Made by a program: the position numbers and the translations under genes. DNA of 64,000 nt from Nereocystis luetkeana (lineage: Eukaryota; Sar; Phaeophyceae; Laminariales; Laminariaceae), in assembly GCA_031213475.1 (NCBI GenBank), contig JARUPZ010000023.1, positions 9,566,157 through 9,630,156 on the forward strand, written 5' to 3'. Position 1 is the first letter of the stretch. Every line of letters begins with the position of its first letter. Of this stretch, positions 44,950 through 57,423 are shown one piece after another. A model generated the notes under the pieces. It was not told the origin of the DNA. It searched no databases and saw nothing but the letters and a program-made list of their open reading frames with translations.

Positions 44950-47900
44950 TGGGGGGGCGATGTCTGGAGTCAGGGGTGACCAAGGCGTACAGGGAACGCG
45001 AGAAAAAGGAAAGGGAGATCACGCTAGGGAACGCTGCCACACATATGGCATAGTAGAGGGCGTCGGGACGTTGAAAGGGTCTCGATCGGGGGCGAAGGGT
45101 CGGTCGTAGGCGTTGACGGGGGTCGGTCGTAGGTGTTGACGGGGGTCGGCGTCGGAGCCTGGGTGAGCCACTCCGTCGCTGGGGGAAAATGTGGTGCTCG
45201 GTGTATGGTGCACCGGACACGTCGGTGGGATCGACGTCATAGCTTAGGTGGGGAATTTGAGGTGGCACGGGTAGGGGTGTGTGGGTGATTGGTGGGGCAC
45301 GGTCGGTCGCAGGTGCGGAAGTGGAAGACGTCGAAGGTTCCCGGGTAAGTGCCGGGGTCTGACCTGTCGGTGCCAGGGTCATCGTAACCGACGCGGGGGA
45401 TCCTATCGCAGGTTGTTCGAGCAGCACCGGTGTGCGCGAAACGGGGGGTAGGTTGGTTGCGGTTGCTTGTGGGTGTAGAGGGGGGAGAAGGGGTGTCAAG
45501 TGGCTTGTAAGCCACTACGATGTTGGGGGAGAATGTGGTGGTTGGTGGTTGGGTACACGGTGGATGTTGAAGGGGGTGGGCGTCGGAGCTTGTGCGAGCA
45601 GCACTGGCGTTGGTTCAACTGTGGCTGTTGGCGCTAGATCCGCCAGAGCTGCCGGAGGCATCAACCTTTCGCTTGAGGATCATCAACGTCAGTGGGGATA
45701 TGATTGTCGATTTCGGGTTCGCAACAGGAGTCCAGGGGGCCGACACCGGAAGTTGCGTGGCACGTTCTGGCGTGGGTGGGGATGTGGTGGTAGGTGCGGG
45801 GTCGGTCCTTGTCACGGATGGCAAGATCGGAGATGGTGTGATACGTACTGTCGTTGGACCCTGTTGGGGAGGGGGCAGTTGTCGAGGGGGATCACGTCGG
45901 AGGTCGTGGCACCGACGTGCGTGAATGGTGGGTGGGTGGGTGGGTGGGTGGCGTAGGATTAGTCATATATGTGGAAGTAGACGACGTCGTACCGTGTGTG
46001 AGCGAACTCTGGCGTTGGTAAGGATGGGGCTGGGCGATGGTCGCCAGAAGGTAGGTACAAGCGACGGACGCCAGAGATTGTGCGAGCAGAGTACTGGGCC
46101 CGATGCAGCAGTGGCTGTTGGTTGTTCGAGCGTTCACAGCAGTCGAAGGCTTGCGCTCTAGAAGTACCGCCGTCAGTGGGGGGTGTAGTTGCCGGTTTTA
46201 GGCTCGCAAGAGTTGTCAAGGGGGTCGACGATGGGGGCTGCGTGGGGCCTTCCGGCGTGGGTGGAGATGTGGTGGTCGGGGAGGGATCGGTCCTTGTCGT
46301 CGGAGGCAACAACATCGGAGATGGTGTGAGGTGTGTCGGCGTTGGGCCTCTTGGAGGGGGGGGCAAGTGCTAAGGGGGTCAAGCTCGTGGTTTCCCGAGC
46401 ACACCGGTGTGCATGGAATGTGGGCGGGCAATGTAGGGTCGGTAGTAGCTGTGGAAGGAGTCGGTAGTAGATGTGGGAGGAGTCGACGCCGTAGCGTGTG
46501 CGAGCCACGATGGTATCGGAAATAATGGCATGGTCGGTGTTGGGAACATGGGGTGGATTGTAGTGGCAGGTCGTTGTCGTCATCGTAGGGGGGGGGCGGG
46601 GGGCGCCGGAGATTACGTGAGATGTGTAGGCGTTGGGCCTATTGGGGAGGAGCCAAGTGTCGACGTGCATCACGTTGGAGGCGGTGTAAGCGGCAGCGGC
46701 GTGCGTGAAAGGTGGATGGGGGGGGTCGGTCGTTGCTGTCGAAGGAATCGACGCCGTAACGTGCGTGACCCACTCTGGTGCTGGGAAGGATGGGATGGCT
46801 GGCGAAGGTAAGAGTTCATAGAAGTGGGCGTCGGAGCTTGCGCGAGTAGCACTAGCGTCACGTCAGTGCGACAGTAGTTGGTGGTATGGAATCCGCCACA
46901 CACACAGCTGCTGGAGGGGTCGACGTTGTGGCTTGCGCAGGGAGCACTGGTGGCCTGTTGTCGTTGATTGTTCGGTCGGCTCCGTACAGATCGAGAGGAA
47001 TGCGAGGCTCGCGGGCGTGGGTGAGAACGTGGAGGGCGGTAGAAGGTTAGCCGTTGTCGTCGGAGAAGAAGGCGGATATCGCATGGGAAGTATCCGCATT
47101 GGCACCGCGTTGTTGAGGGGGCCGGCTTCCGAGTTTGTGGCGTTCTCGGGCATCGGTGGGGCTGTTGCTGTAGGTAGGAGCAGGTCGGTTGTTGTCGTCA
47201 AGGGAGTATGTCGGGGGTTTGCAGGAAAAGGATGGTACGAGGGGGCACCCACGTGCGGAGAAGGCGGGTGGGCGGGCGGCGTAGGGTCGGTCGTAGCTGT
47301 CGAAGGAGTCGACTTCGTACCTCGCGTGAGGTGTGAGCCGCTCTGGTGTTGGGAAGGTTTTAGCGGTCGGCGTGGGGTGGAAGGCAAATACCCAAAGGGT
47401 GGGCGTTAGAGCTTGTGCGGGGGCAGCACTGGCGTTGAAGAAGCTGTGGCGGTTGGTGTTGGGGTCGTCAAAGCTGCAGGACGTGTAGACGACGAGGCTT
47501 GCACGAGGAGCAACATATTAGTTGGGAAAGTGGTTGTTGGCTTTGGGCTTGCCATGTTTGTCGAGGCGGTCGACGTCGGGGGTTGCATGGGACGTCCTGG
47601 CGTAGGTGAGGACGTGGTGGTTGGATGTGGGGTGGGTCGTCGTCAAAGGGGAAAATGCTGGAGGCTGTGCGAAAGGTGTCGGCGTAGGGTCTATTGATAA
47701 GGGGTCCGCCCTACGTGGCTGTCGAGGGGGGTCGCGTCGCAGGCTGTGCGAGCGGCGCCGGCGTTCGCTGAATTGGTTGGGCGGCGTGGGGTCGGTCGCA
47801 GCTCTCGAAGAATCGATGTAGGCCACTCTGGTGTTGGAAAGGATGTAGTGGTTGGTGCTGGGTAAACGGTAGATGTTAAAGGGGTGGGCGTTGGGCTTGT

Positions 47901-49415
47901 GCGAGCAGCACTGACGTCGATGAAACTGTGGCAGTTGGTGTTGGAGCTGCTGCAGCTGTCGGAGGAGCCGGCGTCGTGGTTTGCACGAGGAGCGCCGATG
48001 TGGGCAGGAATGTACTTGTTGGGCTTAGGCCCGCCACAGTTGTCGAAGGGGTCAGCGTCGGAGGCTGGGTGGGCTTTCTAGCGTGGGTGAGGATGTGGTG
48101 GTAGGTGTGGGCCCGGTCCTTATCGTCGAACGGGGAAGGGTCGGAGATTGGACGAGGCGTGTAGGCGTTGGAGGAATTGGGGAGGGATCCGTCGTGGAGG
48201 TCGAGAGGGCTCAAGCGAGAGGTTGTCCAAGTGGCATCGGCGTGCGTGGAAGGTAGGGGGGTGATGTAGGGTCGGTGTCCTCGTAGCTGTCGAACGAATT
48301 AACGTCGTAAGGAGTGAGAGATTGGGAAGGATATGGTAGTAGGTGTTGGATAGACGGTAAACGTTGAAGAAGTAGCGTTGGGGCTTGTGCGAGCGGCACT
48401 GGCGTCAAATATTTCGATGAAACTGTGGCAGTTGGTGTTGGGGCCGCCACAGCTGTCGAAGCATCATGGTTTCGCACGAGGAGCGCCGACGTGGGTGGGA
48501 ATGTGCTTGTTGGTCGTAGGTCCGCCACAGTTGTTGAAGGGGTCGGCGCCAAAGGCTGCATGGGCCTTTCTGGCGTGGGTGGGGATGTGGTGGTAGATGT
48601 GGGGCTGGTCATTGTCGTCGAACCGGGAAAGGTCGGAGACCGTATGAGGCATGTTGGGGTTGGAGGAACTGGGGAGGGATCCGTCGTGGATGTCGAGGGG
48701 GATACAGTCAGAGATTGTCCGAGCGGCATCGGCGTGCGTGGACGGGTAGGGTGGTGGCGTAGGGTTGGTCGTACCTGTCGAAGGAGTCGACGTCGTAAGG
48801 TGAGGGAGAAACTCTGGTATTGGGGATGATATATGGTCGGTATTGCATACCTGGTGGACGGTAGGCGTTCAACGGGTTGGGGGTTGGGCTTGTGCGAGCA
48901 GCACTGGCGTCGAGGGTGTCGGTGAAACTGTGGCAGTTGGTGTTGACGCCGCTACAGCTGTCGGAGAGGTCGACGTCATGATTTTGCACGAGGGGCGCCG
49001 ATGTGGGTGGGAATGTGCTGGTTGGTTTTAGGTCTGCCCCAGTTGTCGAAGGGGTCGGCGTCGGAGGTTGCGTGGGGCTTTCTGGCGTGGGTTAGGATGT
49101 GGTGGTAGGTGTGAGGCCGGTCCTTATCGTCGGAGGAGGCTATATGAGGCATGTCGACGTTGGATGAAATGGGGAGGGTCCGCCGTGGATGTCGAGGGGG
49201 ATAACATCAGAGGTTGTCCGAGCAGCATCGGCGTGCGTGGAAGGTGGGTTGGTGGTGTAGGGTCGGTCGTAGGTGTCGAAGGAGTCGACGTCGTAACGTG
49301 CGGGAGCAACTGGCATTGGGAAGGGTGTGGTGGCCGGTGTCGGGTGGACGGTAGATAATAAAAGTGGGCGTTGGAGCTCGGGGATGTGGTGGTAGGTGCG
49401 GGGTCGGTCGTGATC
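44950..49415 (+). repeat. GT-rich higher-order repeat array, left part
   Basis: Degenerate monomers of about 85-90 bases (GTCGAAGGGGTCGACGTCGG, GCTTGTGCGAGCAGCACTGG, GTTGGTGTTGGGTCCGCCAC) build a unit of roughly 500 bases. The landmark GTCGAAGGAGTCGACGTCGT or a variant is seen at about 46,738, 47,298, 47,808, 48,290, 48,778 and 49,277. The minus strand translates to Pro/Thr/Ser-rich sequence, broken by stops and frameshifts, so it may be a decayed tandem-repeat protein gene or a non-coding array. Confidence 0.85.
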
Positions 49416-49417
49416 GT

Positions 49418-49555
49418 TGGGGGGGGGGGGGGGGTACTCGTTTGTTGCTTGCCTTAGTCATTTGATCATTGACCACACTTCCCTTGCGAGGCGGAGCACC
49501 GTTCCTACTCCTGTTCGAGACACCTCTAACATTTGGGCGCTCATTACGTTGTTTC
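49418..49555 (+). repeat. G-headed repeat inserted in the array
   Basis: A G14 run, GTACTCGTTTGTTGCTTGCC, CATTTGATCATTGACCACAC, GCGGAGCACCGTTCCTACTC and, further 3', AACATTTGGGCGCTCATTAC. The 3' extension is also seen at 29,705-29,735 and 57,970-57,990. Confidence 0.87.
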
Positions 49556-49559
49556 CATA

Positions 49560-50100
49560 AAGAATATTACATGGAAACTTTTTACTGATATGATCCCCTT
49601 CCTGTTTCGCCGCTGTGGCTACGATCTAATCCAGCGATAGTTTTCTCGCTACTATCTAGTGCTCCAAACTTCTCCATGCCATAGCGGTCTATTTATCCCA
49701 TCTCCTCTTCTGAGATATCCCGTTCCTCCTTGTACATTTCACATTCTCCCACTATGTGGGTTGTACTCTCTATTGTGTTGCCACACGGGCACACCTGTGC
49801 ATATACTCCCTCCTCCTTCCGGCTACTGGTATACCTCGTTCTCCTTTCTGGCAGGTCCAGGTCCCCTACACGAAATAGCAGTTTCAGCGTTTTCGCGAAG
49901 TTCATTGGGCCGTGCAAATACGTTTTCATTCCTATCCCTTCGCTCAACCCCCCGTATATTTCTCGAGTGTTTCTCCGATTTCACGTTGTAGCTTAGCGCT
50001 AGCCTTTCTATTATTTCTATCATTTCCTCTACTTCAGTCTTGTACCTCCCAAACTTGTCTGCGGACATCATCTCTTCTCTCCTCGTGTATCCTTCCATAC
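49560..50100 (-). pseudogene. Retroelement C-terminal fragment (decayed)
   Basis: Minus-strand frames read GMKTYLHGPMNFAKTLKLLF, then VGDLDLPERRTRY and QVCPCGNTIESTTHIVGECEMY, a Cys-Cys-His-Cys knuckle (C-x-C-x(8)-H-x(4)-C) of the kind found at the C terminus of non-LTR retrotransposon polyproteins. An upstream frame (RYKTEVEEMIEIIERLALSY) is one shift away. After the stop at about 49,693 readable sequence continues (YGMEKFGALDSSEKTIAGLD). No reverse transcriptase core is present. The class assignment is inference from the zinc knuckle. Confidence 0.6.
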
Positions 50101-50139
50101 TCCCTCAACTAGGGCATCCCACCTTATTTCAGCTCGCCC

Positions 50140-53100
50140 TTTTGTTGGGGGTGGGGGGGGGGCGTCAGAGATTGTGTGAGACGTGTCGGGGGAGGGGGCG
50201 AGTGTTGAGGACGAGGATGTTGGAGGTTATGTGAGTGGCAACGGCGTGCGCGAAAGGTGGGTGGGTGGGTGGGTGGGTGGGTGGGTGGGTACCGTAGGGT
50301 CGGTTGTAGCTGTCAAGGGAAGAGCTGTCGTAACGTGTGGGCCACTCTGGCTTTGGAGAAGCATGTGGTGGTCGGTGTTGAGTAGACGGTAGATGTTCCA
50401 GGGGTGGACGTTGAACCTTGTGCGGAAAGCATTGGTGTGGGTGAGCTCTGGCGGTTGGTGTTGGGTACGCCACAGCTGTCGGAGGCGTCGATGTTGAGGC
50501 GTGCGTGAGGGGTACCTGTGTTGGTGGGAATGTAGCGACTGGTGTTGGGTCAACCACTGGCCGAGGGGGTCGACGTCGGAGCTTGTGTGAGCCACTGTAG
50601 GAAGGTGCAGTGGTCGGTGTGGGGTAGAAGGGAGACATTGGGGGGGGTGGGTGTTGGAGGATTTCTGAGCAGTACTGGTATGGGACCGAAGGCGGCCGTT
50701 GACGGCGTGTCGGTCGTCATCGTCAAAGAAGCGGAGCTTGTACGAGCCGCACTGGCGTCGGCGCAATTGTGGATGTTGGTGCTGGGGGCACCGCAGCTGT
50801 CGAAGGGATCGATGTCATGGCTTGCACGAAAAGAACCGACGTCAGTGGGAACCGAGTTGTTGGGCTGAGTTCGCCGCATTTGTCGAGGTGGTCGACGTCG
50901 GAGCTTGCATGCGGCTTTCTGGCATAGGCGTTTTTTTGTACGGGGTCGGTCTTTGTCGTCGGAGGGGAAACGTTCAGGAGAATGATTGGGGCATGTCTGC
51001 GCCGGGCATACTGGGGAAGGGTCCGTCGTAGATGTCGAGGGGGAACACGGCAGAGTGTGGAAGGCGGCGGGGGCAGGTGGGGTCGGTCGTAACTGTCAAA
51101 GGAGTAGACGTCAAAGGGGCTGTCGGCTACTCCGGCGTTGGGGAAAACGTGGTGGTTGGTGCTGGGTGGAAGGAAGACCTCGAAGGGGCGGAAGTCGGAG
51201 TTTGTGCGATCAGCACAGGTGTGGGTGCATTTGGTGGTAGCAGTTGGTGCTGAGTCCGCCACAGCTGTCGAAAGGGGTCGGCGTTGGGGCCTGGGTGATT
51301 CTCTTAGCGTTGGTGGGAATGTGGTTGCTGGTGTTGGGTCCGCCACACGTCGAGGGGGTCGATGTCGGAGCTTCCATGGAACTCTCTGGCGTAGGCAAGA
51401 ACGTGGCCGTAGGTACAGTGCTGGTCGTAGCAGTTGGAGGGGTAGTCTTCGGGGATCGCGTGGGAATGGTCGGGATCGAGTGTGTGGGGGTGGTTGGTGA
51501 AGAGTGCGCCGTGGCTGTCGAGGGTGGTGGTGTTTGGGCCTTGCGTAAGCAGCACAGGCGTTGAAAAGTGGGTGAGTGATGTAAGGATGGCCGTAGCTGT
51601 CAAAGGGATCGGCGTCGGTGGTGGAGGCCGGAGGAAAAATCGGGATGGGACCGAAGGTGGCGGTGGTGACTTGCCGGTCGAGGTTGTCGCAGTGTGGAGC
51701 TCGTCGGAGCTTGCGAAGGGCTTACTGGTGTGGAGGAGAAGATGGTTGTTGGTACGGGGTTGGTCGCTGTCGTTCCAAGGGGACAAGGTATGATAGTGTG
51801 TGGGGTTTGTCGGCGTTGGACTTATCGGGGAGGAGCCTGCTGTAGATGTCTAGGGGTTGCCACTTCAAGAGAGTATCCGAGGAGGGCCGGTGTGAGTGAA
51901 AGGTGGTTGGGGCGGTGTAAGGTCGAATGTACATGTCGAAGGAGCAAGAGTTGAGGCTGTGGGCCGCTCTCGTGTCGGGGAGGGTGTGGTGATGGCGTTG
52001 GGTAGAAGGTGTGGGTGCAACTGTAGCACTTGGCGTGGGGCCCGCCACAGCGATCGAAGGGATCGACCCGTGGTTCGCATTTTTTGTGTCGAGCATCAGT
52101 GTTGGTGGAAATCCAGTAGTTGGTGTGAGTCCACCGCAGGTCAAGGGGGTCGACGGCGTGGGGGGCTCTGGCGTGGGTGAGGGTGTAGTGGTTGGTGCGG
52201 GGTTGGTCGTCGTTGTCACAGGGAATAACGCTGGAGATTGCGTGAGACGAGTCGGCGTTGGGCGTCTTGGGTAGGGGGTGAGTGTCAAAAGGGGGACGAT
52301 GTAAAAAACAAATGTTAGTGACATCGGCCTTCGTCAAAGGGTGGTTGGGCGGCGTAAGGTCGGTCGTAGCTGTCGAAGGAGTCGACGTCGTATCGTGTGG
52401 GAGCCCTTCTGGTGTCGGGAAGAATGGGATAGTCGGGATCGGGTAGGGGGTAGAGGTCGAACGGGTGTGCGTCCGAGATTGTGCGAGCAGCACTGGCTTC
52501 GAGGCAGTGCAACCAAACAACCAAACTGTGGCCGCTGGTGATGGGTGCGCCACAGCTATCGGAGGGGTAGGCGGTGTGGCGTGCGTTTAGAACATCAACA
52601 TTGGTGGGAATGTGGTTGTTGGGTCCGCTACAGGTTGAGGGGGTTGACGTCGGAGCTTGAAGGGAACTCTCTGGCGTGGGTGGGAACGAGGTGGTGGGTA
52701 CGGGATTTGTTGCAGTCGTCGGAGGGGTAGGCGTCGAAGATTGCGCCGGAGGTGTTGGTGTTGGATACATGGAGGTAGTCGGTGAGGGGTCCACGTGGTT
52801 GTCGAGGGACGTGATGTCGGGGGCGGGGGGGGGGGGGAGGTACTCATTGTCATGGATGGCCGTAGTCGTATGACCATAGACGGGGTGTTGGGGGGGGGGG
52901 GGGGGGTGAGCAGTACCGGCGTGTTTGCAAAGTGGGGGAGGGTGGTGTAAGGCCGGTAGTGGTCGGTCAAAGAAACACGCGTTCGGCGCCTGCGTTGACC
53001 ACTGCGGAATTTGGTGGTCGGTATGGGGTAGACGGGAGGCGTGGTGGGTGTTGGGGCTTACCAGGTATCTAAAAGTTGTCGGTATTGGACCAAAGGTTGC

Positions 53101-54700
53101 AGTTGGCGACGCGTCCGTCGTATTCGTCGGGGGGCAGATGTCGGAGGTTTCATGGGAGTTAGGGGGGAAGGGCGTTAGGGGGCGATTAGTGGGGGTCCGC
53201 CGTGGTTGCCGGGGGGAATGATGCCGGGGCTCGTGTGAGAGGTGGCGACGTGTTAGGAACGTGGGGGGCGGATGGTGTGTGGTCAATCGTAACTGTTGAG
53301 GAGGTTGAGATCGGTCGGAGCCTGTGTAAAACCCCTCGGGATCTGGGATAAATTGGCGCTCCGTGTGGGGAAGATAGTAGAGGTCGAAGGGGCTGACGTT
53401 GGAGCCTGCATAGGCAATACCGGTATGGGGCCAATGGCGGAGGTTGGTGAAGTGTCGGTCGTAGCCGTGGAAGGGGTGGACGCTTGGACGGCGCTCGCGC
53501 GGGTGGAAGTGAGGTTGCTGGTATTGGGTCCACTACAACTATTGAACGGATGGATGACACCGCCGACGTCAGAGGCACCGACTTCGGCGGGAAAGGTTGT
53601 CGGGTTTTCGGTATGTTGAAGATGCCGAGAGGATCGGCGGCGGAGATTGGCGTGGGTATTGCCAGTGTTGGCGAGCATGTAGTGGCTGATGCGGGATCCA
53701 TGGGGGTCGTAGGGCGGGGGGGGGCACGTTGTATGTTCTGCGAAAAGGTTCGTCGTAGGGGAGAATTGGGGTGTTGGGTTTGGGTCCACCGCACTTGCCG
53801 AGGGGGTCGACGTGGGAGGTTGCAGGCGGCACTCTGGCGTGGTGTTTGGTGTAGGGTCGGTCGTTGTCGTCGAAGGAGAGGGCGTAGGATATTCTGTCAG
53901 GCGTATGGGCGTTGAACCCTCGTATTGAATACTAGGCCGTCGTAGTAGTCGAGGAGGGTGGTGTCGGAGGTGGTGTGGCCGGCACAGGCGTCCGTGAAAG
54001 GTGGGTGGGCGGCGTGAGGTCGGCTGTAGTTGTCGAAGGAGTCAACGTCGGATCGCGTGGGAGCCACTCCGGCGTAGGAAGAAAAGGGGTGGTTGTGTGT
54101 TCGGTAGAATATCGCTGTTGAAGAGGTAGATGTTGGAGCTTGCGTGGGCACCACCGTCGGGGGATTGAAAGGGGCAGGGGGGTGGGGTGGGCCTACGATA
54201 GTTGCCGGTCGCGTTGACGAAGAAGCTTGCTTGAGCGGCGCGGGCGTTGTGTCAAAGACGACCTTTTCATCGTAGCGGTCGAAGGGGTGGGCGTGGGTAC
54301 TCATGTGACTAGCGTACTTGTCGGTAGGGGGATGTCGGAGCTTGCGAGAGCAGCCCCGGCGTTGGGTCGAATGCTACGCACGGGGTTATATTAGTGGTAG
54401 CTGTTGATGTACCTGAGGTTGCACCGCGTGTAAGCACTGCCACCACCGAATAGTAAGTCGCAGGTGATGTCGAGTCCATGGCTTCTCTTCGCACAATGAA
54501 GCATGCGAGTGGCGAGAGCGGCGCCGGTGCGCGAGATGACCTTGTCGGGTGTAGGATCCGTTTCCCGTTGCTGTGGAGAGGGTTGAAGCTGAATCATACG
54601 TCAAAAGCTAAGCCACCGGCGTGTCAGAAGCAGTGGTTATTGCTAGATGTCCCTTGCCTGTAGAAGATTGACGTCGAAGGCGCCCGAAAGGGAGAGCATC
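50140..54700 (+). repeat. GT-rich higher-order repeat array, right part
   Basis: Continues the array with the same landmarks (CTGTCGAAGGAGTCGACGTC at 52,371, 54,029; GCCACAGCTGTCGGAGG, CTGTCGAAGGGATC). Unit order is more scrambled than on the left, and some monomers carry CGTTGACGG or TGGGACCGAAGG variants (50,680, 51,640, 53,085). The longest minus-strand frame (52,315-53,286) is Pro/Thr/Ser-rich and crosses an inserted G-headed repeat (52,823-52,880), so it is not a real single exon. Confidence 0.82.
52823..52880 (+). repeat. G-headed repeat fragment
   Basis: A G-rich run, AGGTACTCATTGTCATGGAT, GGCCGTAGTCGTATGACCAT and AGAC, then a second G tract. Inserted within the GT-rich array. Confidence 0.8.
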
Positions 54701-55385
54701 ACCCGCGTGGTCGTACAATTTGTCGTTGTTGCCGAATCACGTGTGGTGATACTGGCATGGCGGGGCGGTACAGTTACCGCAATCGGTTTCGGCGTGGAAT
54801 ATACACGTAGTGCTTCGTTGTAAACACAACGGAGTTGAGGAGGCTTGTATTCAAAGATTCGCCAAATGCATTACGTTTAGTCGCAAGCTTCGTCTGCTCT
54901 CGTACAAAAATATCGTCTGGCAATGTCTATTTTTGGATTTATTGCCGTACCAAGGCAAAGCAAGCATGCCCCACCGGCCGCAGGATGCCTGCTGAATCTC
55001 GGCCACGCAAGCATCCAACTTTCACTTTCACGCCCCTAGACCAACACGACGGGCCGACCAGCACTCAAAAGTCGGAGTGGCACCGATATACATCCTTGCA
55101 CGCCAAACCAACACGCCGATCTCTCGTCTCACCTAGGTCTGGCCATGTAAATAAACTGCCCGCTCCTTCTCAGGGCCACCTCTTCAAGTATCCCGACGCA
55201 AGTCGCCCGGGGATGTGCCTCTTCTTCGCTGCTCGATCACGGGTAGCGTACGCCACGGGAAGACCGAAGCATCATCCGCCGAAGAGAGCGAGCGAAAGCG
55301 TTCGTGTCCGCGACTGGAAACCGACGGGAAGGGGAAACGACGAACGGCGTGCCGGTCAGAGATGGGATGCATCACGTACCGTACT

Positions 55386-55499
55386 AATACGGGAGATCAG
55401 AGTTAATAGGGCCTATGGTATAGATAAAAACCTACCAGGTATATATTTAAACATTTTTACTAACAATATTTGGTCCTATTAACTACGGTCCCCCGTAAT
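55386..55499. mobile_element. MITE family 1, copy h, with TACCAGGTA insertion
   Basis: Left AATACGGGAGATCAGAGTTA, right ATTAACTACGGTCCCCCGTAAT (arms differ at several bases). At 55,433-55,441 it reads AAACCTACCAGGTATATATT where copy a has AAACGTATATATT: an extra CCAGG plus a duplicated TA. Confidence 0.9.
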
Positions 55500-55568
55500 A
55501 GTATGTGGGAATCGACGGGCAACGTGACCATACTAGGGGGGGGGAGCAAGACAAACTCAACTCAATAG

Positions 55569-55770
55569 TATGCACGTCATACGTACTGTAGTACATCTTG
55601 ATATCTTCGCACGTGTTCATACCAACCAGGTGCAATAGATCGTTCATCTGCATGCTCTGGGGGAAAAAAATGGTATGCACGTCATACGTACTGTAGTACA
55701 TCTTGATATATTCGCACGTGTTCATACCAACCAGGTGCAGTAGATCGTTCATCTGTATGTTCTGGGGGGA
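55569..55770 (-). repeat. 102-bp in-frame tandem duplication
   Basis: GTATGCACGTCATACGTACT, GTAGTACATCTTGATATNTT, CGCACGTGTTCATACCAACC, AGGTGCANTAGATCGTTCAT and TCTGGGGG occur twice, about 102 bases apart, with few differences. On the minus strand the frame (QMNDLLHLVGMNTCEDIKMY) stays open through both copies. The protein is not recognised and the frame runs into a MITE. Confidence 0.9.
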
Positions 55771-57423
55771 AAAAACGCGGGTGTAGTGCATCGCTGCCCC
55801 TCCACTTTATGGCAAAAGACACAGGAACAGGGAGGACACAGGCCGACGACCGCCCCCGTGTTTCTGCATCCCGGTCGCCTTGGCAGTCTACGCTTCAAAA
55901 CGGTATTCCACTATATTAACTTCAAGTACATTTGTCCCAAACAATGTGGGCGGAATCGGTCTGGGCGTGACTCCCTGCTCAGTGACATCATGTACAGAGC
56001 ATCTGTGAATGTGCTTCTCGTTTTTTCTGTATTATCGGTCTCTTTGATACCTTAAATAAAGGTAGAACGTAGCCTCTTAACTCTTGTACTACGGCGCAGA
56101 CGGTATTCTACAAAAAAAAAGTACCACGAAGTGCCCCCAAAAACGCGTGTGAAGTTCCGTAAAAGGTTCAGTCGCCTTTGACGAAAGCTCCTTCTCAGTG
56201 AGACAATCCATCGACATACTTCGAAGAATATGCTATAGGCGCACGTGGCGCGTCTGTTTAGGAACGCGACGCAATCCAACCAACGCAGCGGGTGCTAAAC
56301 TCAATGCAAGGACAAAGCAGCAAGGCAGGAACCGGGGGGGGGGGGGTAGGAGGGCAGGGGGGGTAGGTAACGTAACGGTATGGCCTTCGGGGCGTATCGG
56401 GTCCGAAGTAGTGCAAACACTGGAGAAACGAAGAGCGGATGGCAAAAGAGTCATCATGAAGCTGAGTACGTGTCTTGTTATTCCGACGTTGCGTGGGGAA
56501 AGCAAAACAAAAAAACGCCACAACAGTTCTCACGTCATCAAGACGTAAGAAGGATGAAAAAGGTACAGACGGTATCAGAAACACACACGCGTGCATACAG
56601 TCGTCGTAGGCCGTTTGGGGGCCGTTTCTTAGGGCCTTTTCCCATGTGTTCGAGAATATCCCGGCAAAATGGTCGATGTAACAACCCTATGCCAATCAGA
56701 CCCAATCAACTATTGGTCAGCGTTATTCCCTTCGTCTCTCGTACACAGCAGTGCACCTCAACCATTGTTCTCGAGAAAGTAGTATGCTCCACAGTAATGC
56801 CGTGTTTGGCGGCATGCACGAAGGGGGTGGGACTGCGAACATTGATTGGTTGATCGCCTCGTAGTATTCCAAGGGTGCGATCGGTAGGGTAGGTACATAC
56901 CAAAAGTATAACGCGGGTATTTTCTCGGTAAAAAATACCCTACCGAAGTCCTCGGCAAGGTTCGGTACGGCCTCAAATACCCCGCAGAACACTACGGTAT
57001 GGTTCGGCACGAGCTCCCTACGTAAAGGAACCCGACAGTTCCTCAACTTCGGCCCGCCCGCCAGAAATAGGTACCCTACCGAGCATGCCCATAGCGCCTT
57101 CACGCAGTATCAACTCCTTTGTAGCTTCAGGGGGAGGGGAGAGGGTCGAACATATATAATATGACGAGTAAACAGCGCCGCCAACACGGAATGTGCTGCC
57201 GGGGTATTCAAGGCATAGAAACCAATCTGCGATGAGAGGGGAGCCGTAAGACACACACGCAGCTGCACCTCTAGACGCTTGTATTGCTCGGGGAGGCGTT
57301 ACTTCAAAAGGGTTTATATTATTTGATCTTTGTTGCTTTTTTGGGCTGCGTAGATACATGGTCCAACCTTCATGAATAGCACGCAGTCGCTTTTCGCCTG
57401 TCCGCAGGGAGATAACTGCTCTA

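Noticed and set aside
52315-53286. 323-codon Pro/Thr/Ser-rich minus-strand frame as a gene
   Set aside because: It crosses an inserted G-headed repeat with its G tracts, and the neighbouring array units are broken by stops and shifts; treated as part of the repeat array.
54835-55482. 215-codon plus-strand frame
   Set aside because: No recognisable domain, no splice context, and its C-terminal part is the MITE at 55,386-55,499.
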